Shown: positions 61,134 to 64,000 of the stretch, piece by piece
Numbering within the stretch: position 1 is the first letter of the stretch
How the letters are laid out: every line of letters begins with the position of its first letter
Assembly (NCBI GenBank): GCA_965200005.1
Contig: OZ241331.1
Location: 496,001 to 560,000, forward strand
DNA from: Aldehydirespirator sp965200005
Lineage (GTDB): Bacteria > Actinomycetota > Acidimicrobiia > Acidimicrobiales > Aldehydirespiratoraceae
Direction of reading: 5' to 3'
Length of the DNA stretch: 64,000 bases
Program-made: the position numbers and the translations under genes
The notes under the pieces: model-generated
The model's database searches: none
Told to the model about the DNA's origin: nothing
The model's input: the letters and a program-made list of their open reading frames with translations, nothing else

Positions 61134-61837
61134 CAGAAGCCAGCCGCGCGTAACGCGCCTGCCATCTCCCGTAGCCGGACGGCAAATGGCGGGTCATCAG
61201 GATCTCTCGGCCAACCCATGCTCTCGAGTCGCCCTTCAAAGGCCGTGGGTTGTTCAAATGGGATGGCGGCTTCGAACGCATCCGCTCGCAGCGTAAGGGT
61301 GCGAGGTAGACGGAACCACGCCTCATGCGAGTAAACCGACCACAAGACGTACTCCCAAGGATAGTCGTCGTTCGGTTCCCACCACCGCACTGCCTCCAGA
61401 AGACTCACTTCTCCCCATGTCAAACCTCGGCGGTGCCGATTCGCCGCTGAGAACTCCCACTCAATATTCATGATTGAGATCTTCGGAGGTTTTGGCTTAA
61501 GGGTTGCGACCTGGCGAATGCACGGCGATTGGGTAGTCCAACCGAACTTGTTGAGGGCGATCCAGCCCGCTAACCCACCGCCATCACCAGCGGCCCAACA
61601 CAAAGCTCGCAACCACTGCTTCGTGGGTGACGACTCGATGATGCCACTAGGTTTAGGGACAACTCGCTTCCAGTAGAGCCCGCGCGAGATGTGCTCAAGC
61701 ATCGGCTCGTAGCCCTTGGAGAGTCGGTACAGGACCTGGTTGCGGAGGGCAGGCTCTCCGGGAGCGTCTTTCGACCAGAACAGGGTGTCGGGCGGCAACT
61801 CGTACACCCACTGTCGTGTTTCTCTAATAGCCGTCAT
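61133..61837 (-). CDS. AbiEi-like antitoxin/regulator (copy 2)
   Basis: A ~234-aa paralogue of 2020-2706: LFWSKDAPGEPALRNQVLYR, GLYWKRVVP, and AAGDGGGLAGWIALNKFGW match copy 1 in order. A helix-turn-helix-like N-terminus and a middle antitoxin-type domain are inferred. The ATG 61837 matches the start in copy 1 and lies 7 bases from a TATAGT -10 box, so the message is probably leaderless. Confidence 0.65.
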   Translation of the reverse strand: MTAIRETRQWVYELPPDTLFWSKDAPGEPALRNQVLYRLSKGYEPMLEHISRGLYWKRVVPKPSGIIESSPTKQWLRALCWAAGDGGGLAGWIALNKFGWTTQSPCIRQVATLKPKPPKISIMNIEWEFSAANRHRRGLTWGEVSLLEAVRWWEPNDDYPWEYVLWSVYSHEAWFRLPRTLTLRADAFEAAIPFEQPTAFEGRLESMGWPRDPDDPPFAVRLREMAGALRAAGF

Positions 61838-61844
61838 AGCACGG

Positions 61845-61850
61845 ACTATA
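61845..61850 (-). promoter_or_regulatory. -10 element of a leaderless promoter
   Basis: TATAGT on the minus strand ends seven bases before the ATG of the second AbiEi-like gene, so transcription would start at or next to the start codon. No Shine-Dalgarno is visible. Such leaderless genes are common in actinobacteria. The -35 region is not clear. Confidence 0.45.
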
Positions 61851-61958
61851 GCTATTTTCGACTGAACCACAACGGCGCGCTAGGCGGCCGATGTGCATTC
61901 CCGTTCGCCTAGAGCCTCGGCACTATTGTCTTACGTTTAGAGCGACTGGGGATTGGGA

Positions 61959-63020
61959 ATGCCGTTACTTGACACGCTGAAGAACATCCGCTCAGCGCCG
62001 GTACCCACCAACGAAGAGAACGCCAAGTTCAAGATCATCTCGCCGATACTTCACCAACTCGGGTGGGATCCTTACGGACCCGACGTCATCTTCGAACACA
62101 ATGTCGGCACGAAGAGAGATGGTGGACGCGTTGACATTGCCCTGAAGGGGTCAAAGCAGCTAGTTGCCTTGATTGAAGCAAAGGCCCCCAGCGCGGATTT
62201 GGACGCGCATGTCGGGCAAGTACTCGGTTACGCCTTCCATGAAGGTGTCCATCTGTGCGTCCTCACCACCGGCGTGGAATGGTGGCTATATCTGCCGCGT
62301 GAGGGCGGCCAGCCCGAAGACAGGCGGTTCACAGTTCTTCACGTCCTGAGTGATCCGATTGAACAACTCGCAGAAGACCTGCAAACGTTCCTGAGCAATC
62401 AGACTCTAGAGGACGGCACTGCGTTGGACCAGGCCAAGCGGGTGCTCAAGGCTCAGCAAGACGCTACCCTGCTGAGCGAGAAAATCCCGCACATTTGGCG
62501 CCGGATGCTAGATGAAGCCGACGACGAACTCGTTGAAGTAGTTGGTCACAGGATCTATCGGGAAGTCAATTTGCGGCCTTCCAAAGAACAAGTCATCGCA
62601 GCACTAAGAGGTCAACCCGTCGCGCCGGAGCCACCGGAACCCGAGCCCGGCAGCAACAGTGGGGAGACTCCGGCACCAAACGGAGAATCTCCGACGCCGA
62701 ACCCACCAGTCGGCACTAAGCCCACAGCAATGGTGCTGTTTGGGACGCGCTACCCCATCAACACCCATAGGGAAGGCCTGATCAGGCTCAGCAAGGTACT
62801 ATACGAGCGAGATCCCGTGGCATTTGGCCGGCTGTCAGCGATAAGAGGGAAGAAGATCGCTTACGTTGCATCCAATAGCAAAGGTATGCGCGCGCCTCGT
62901 CAAATAGGTACGTACTACATTGAGGCTCATGCCTCTGCTAAGCAAATTTGGAGTCGGGCACGGCGTTTCCTCAAACACTTGGGATACAGCGATTCCGTAC
63001 TTGAGGTTAAGTACGACTAG
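61959..63020 (+). CDS. Restriction-endonuclease-like (HsdR N-terminal type) protein
   Basis: A 353-aa protein with a nuclease-like core of the type I restriction enzyme R-subunit N-terminal kind: SPILHQLGWDPYGPDVIFEH, GGRVDIALKG..LVALIEAKAPSADLDAH gives the D..E-x-K motif, and VLTTGVEWWLYLP follows. A Pro-rich linker (about 225-255) leads to a C-terminal domain with YPINTHREGLIRLSKVLYE. This organisation is common in single-gene proteins of unknown role. It is next to, but divergent from, the second AbiE-like operon. Start 61959 (ATG) is chosen over the upstream TTG. Confidence 0.7.
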   Translation: MPLLDTLKNIRSAPVPTNEENAKFKIISPILHQLGWDPYGPDVIFEHNVGTKRDGGRVDIALKGSKQLVALIEAKAPSADLDAHVGQVLGYAFHEGVHLCVLTTGVEWWLYLPREGGQPEDRRFTVLHVLSDPIEQLAEDLQTFLSNQTLEDGTALDQAKRVLKAQQDATLLSEKIPHIWRRMLDEADDELVEVVGHRIYREVNLRPSKEQVIAALRGQPVAPEPPEPEPGSNSGETPAPNGESPTPNPPVGTKPTAMVLFGTRYPINTHREGLIRLSKVLYERDPVAFGRLSAIRGKKIAYVASNSKGMRAPRQIGTYYIEAHASAKQIWSRARRFLKHLGYSDSVLEVKYD

Positions 63021-63100
63021 ACTGTAATGCTTTATGACTGGGTGCGGGAGGCCACATCGCGTCTCTCACACTAAGTGCTACCTCGGGCCTGTTGGAGGAG

Positions 63101-63586
63101 TTATATCACTGCACTGAGGGCGGATTGGGCGTTGGTGCAGAATTCGTTTATGACCTTTGTGGCTTTTGAGCGGATTACTCCGGCGCCGAGGGTTGCTACT
63201 CGACCCGTTATCTCGAAGGTTCCACTTAGACGAACTCGGGTTTGATCCGGCCCTACATCGCTCAATTGCGCTACCGCATCGATCTTGATGCGCGATCGCA
63301 TACGGCGATCTTCTCCACGGGCTCGGATCGATACTTCTTCGAGTTCGGCAACACTCGCCACGTCGATTCTTAAGTCGGCACGCATCACAAACGGTCCGAC
63401 GCGATCCTCAAAGACACCAACAAAGCTCGCTCCCGCAATACCAGTTCCCCGGGTCGCCGGGGATGACTGTTGCACCGAACGAAGCAACGGAAGCCAAGAC
63501 ACCACTGTTTCGACATTCATTAGCTGTAGCCACACCTGCAAGCGTTGTGAAGGTACGACGAATTGACGTTCTATTGATTCACGCAT
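63101..63586 (-). CDS. CoxG-like SRPBCC-fold protein
   Basis: A 161-aa protein of the carbon monoxide dehydrogenase subunit G type: FVVPSQRLQVWLQLMNVETVV, GASFVGVFEDRVGPFVMRADL, VRLSGTFEITGRVATLGAGVI. CoxG proteins recruit molybdenum hydroxylases to the membrane in CO oxidisers; most homologues are uncharacterised. Its link to the Mo hydroxylase at 56.4-60.1 kb is only suggestive. Confidence 0.8.
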   Translation of the reverse strand: MRESIERQFVVPSQRLQVWLQLMNVETVVSWLPLLRSVQQSSPATRGTGIAGASFVGVFEDRVGPFVMRADLRIDVASVAELEEVSIRARGEDRRMRSRIKIDAVAQLSDVGPDQTRVRLSGTFEITGRVATLGAGVIRSKATKVINEFCTNAQSALSAVI

Positions 63587-63676
63587 TGAACTACCTGTCC
63601 TTCACTCACGCAACATCCGCTCGGCACCTGACACGCATTTCGAAGACACATCCGAAACTCAAGGGCGGCTAACGGA

Positions 63677-64000
63677 TCACTTGCTGCGGAGGGCTGGGAG
63701 GACTTCACGGCCGAGTAACTCGATTGATGCGAACCAGCGATCGAAGTTCATTCGCAAGTCGAATACCAGATGCTCGACACCCACCTCTGCAAAGCGATGC
63801 ACCTGGTTGACAACCTCTTCTGGCGTACCGGCAATGAGCGAACCCTCGATGTCTTCCGCGGTTGCGAAACGACCAGACGGAGGCTTCGCCCACCACTTGC
63901 CGCGCTTGTTGGCCCAGGCAAGCAGACCATCCAGATTGACACCCTCTAACGCAAGATCATGAGTAGCAGCAATCGAGGTGGGAGGGATCACTGCGATCGT
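63677..64000 (-). CDS. LLM-class flavin-dependent oxidoreductase, C-terminal part (5' end outside window)
   Basis: The last ~107 codons of a luciferase-like oxidoreductase: IEGSLIAGTPEEVVNQVHRFAEVGVEHLVFDL and a C-terminal LLGREVLPALRS. The frame is open to the window end, so the start is outside. Family members use F420 or FMN. It probably begins a run with the CoxG-like gene on the same strand. Confidence 0.8.
   Translation of the reverse strand, partial: TIAVIPPTSIAATHDLALEGVNLDGLLAWANKRGKWWAKPPSGRFATAEDIEGSLIAGTPEEVVNQVHRFAEVGVEHLVFDLRMNFDRWFASIELLGREVLPALRSK

Overview
The window looks like a chromosome segment of a moderately GC-rich actinobacterium, possibly Acidimicrobiia-like. The support is a CrgA-type septation protein, a dCTP deaminase of actinobacterial type, two F420/flavin LLM oxidoreductases, many GTG/TTG starts and at least one probable leaderless promoter. 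The lineage call is inference. Two tRNA genes (Tyr-GTA, Gly-CCC) are present; I saw no rRNA, CRISPR array or transposase.

Layout. 0-4.3 kb: partial GNAT gene, tRNA-Tyr, an AbiE-like toxin-antitoxin pair bracketed by two ~90 bp repeats, and a Fic protein. 4.3-19.4 kb: mostly housekeeping (frameshifted yajQ, htpX, pyk, HAD phosphatase, acs, D-aminoacylase-type amidohydrolase, msrA, EamA and DoxX membrane proteins, a catalytically degenerate thiolase-like protein, zinc ribbon, crgA, dcd, yaaA, VOC protein, tRNA-Gly). 19.4-22.2 kb: an AAA ATPase/subtilase pair whose protease has lost the segment that should carry the catalytic serine. 22.3-24.1 kb: mtnA and a DUF1801-type protein. 24.2-29.5 kb: a secreted metzincin-RTX protease interrupted by one in-frame stop, plus a paralogous lipoprotein. 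29.8-33.5 kb: an MTA/SAH-deaminase-like amidohydrolase, cupin, SDR and purine nucleoside phosphorylase. 33.5-36.3 kb: a second Fic gene beside a remnant of an aldehyde dehydrogenase and an alcohol dehydrogenase.

36.7-49.5 kb, minus strand, is one co-directional block of nine genes: a Rieske oxygenase fused to an ABC ATPase, its permease, a lipoprotein fusing two unrelated substrate-binding domains (NMT1/THI5-like and BMP/nucleoside-like), a complete BMP-type ABC transporter (ATPase and two permeases), an LLM oxidoreductase and two amidohydrolases. With the nearby purine phosphorylase, MTA-type deaminase, mtnA and a three-subunit molybdenum hydroxylase (56.4-60.1 kb), it suggests uptake and breakdown of nucleosides, nucleobases or related N-heterocycles. 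The substrate is not known from sequence.

49.6-56.3 kb is an accessory island: a HigB-like toxin with an XRE-ImmA protein, transcribed divergently from a nucleotidyltransferase fused to an E2-like domain (a CBASS-like arrangement) and a degraded membrane partner; then a GNAT-winged-helix fusion and a DUF4143 ATPase behind 23-bp tandem repeats. The window ends with a second AbiE-like pair, a PD-(D/E)XK-like protein, a CoxG-like protein and a partial LLM oxidoreductase.

A recurring theme is damage by small events: several perfect short tandem duplications (9, 18, 23, 24 and 25 bp), one of which breaks the fused binding protein, a single extra base in yajQ, one in-frame stop, and internal deletions. 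Some may be sequencing or assembly errors and should be checked against reads.
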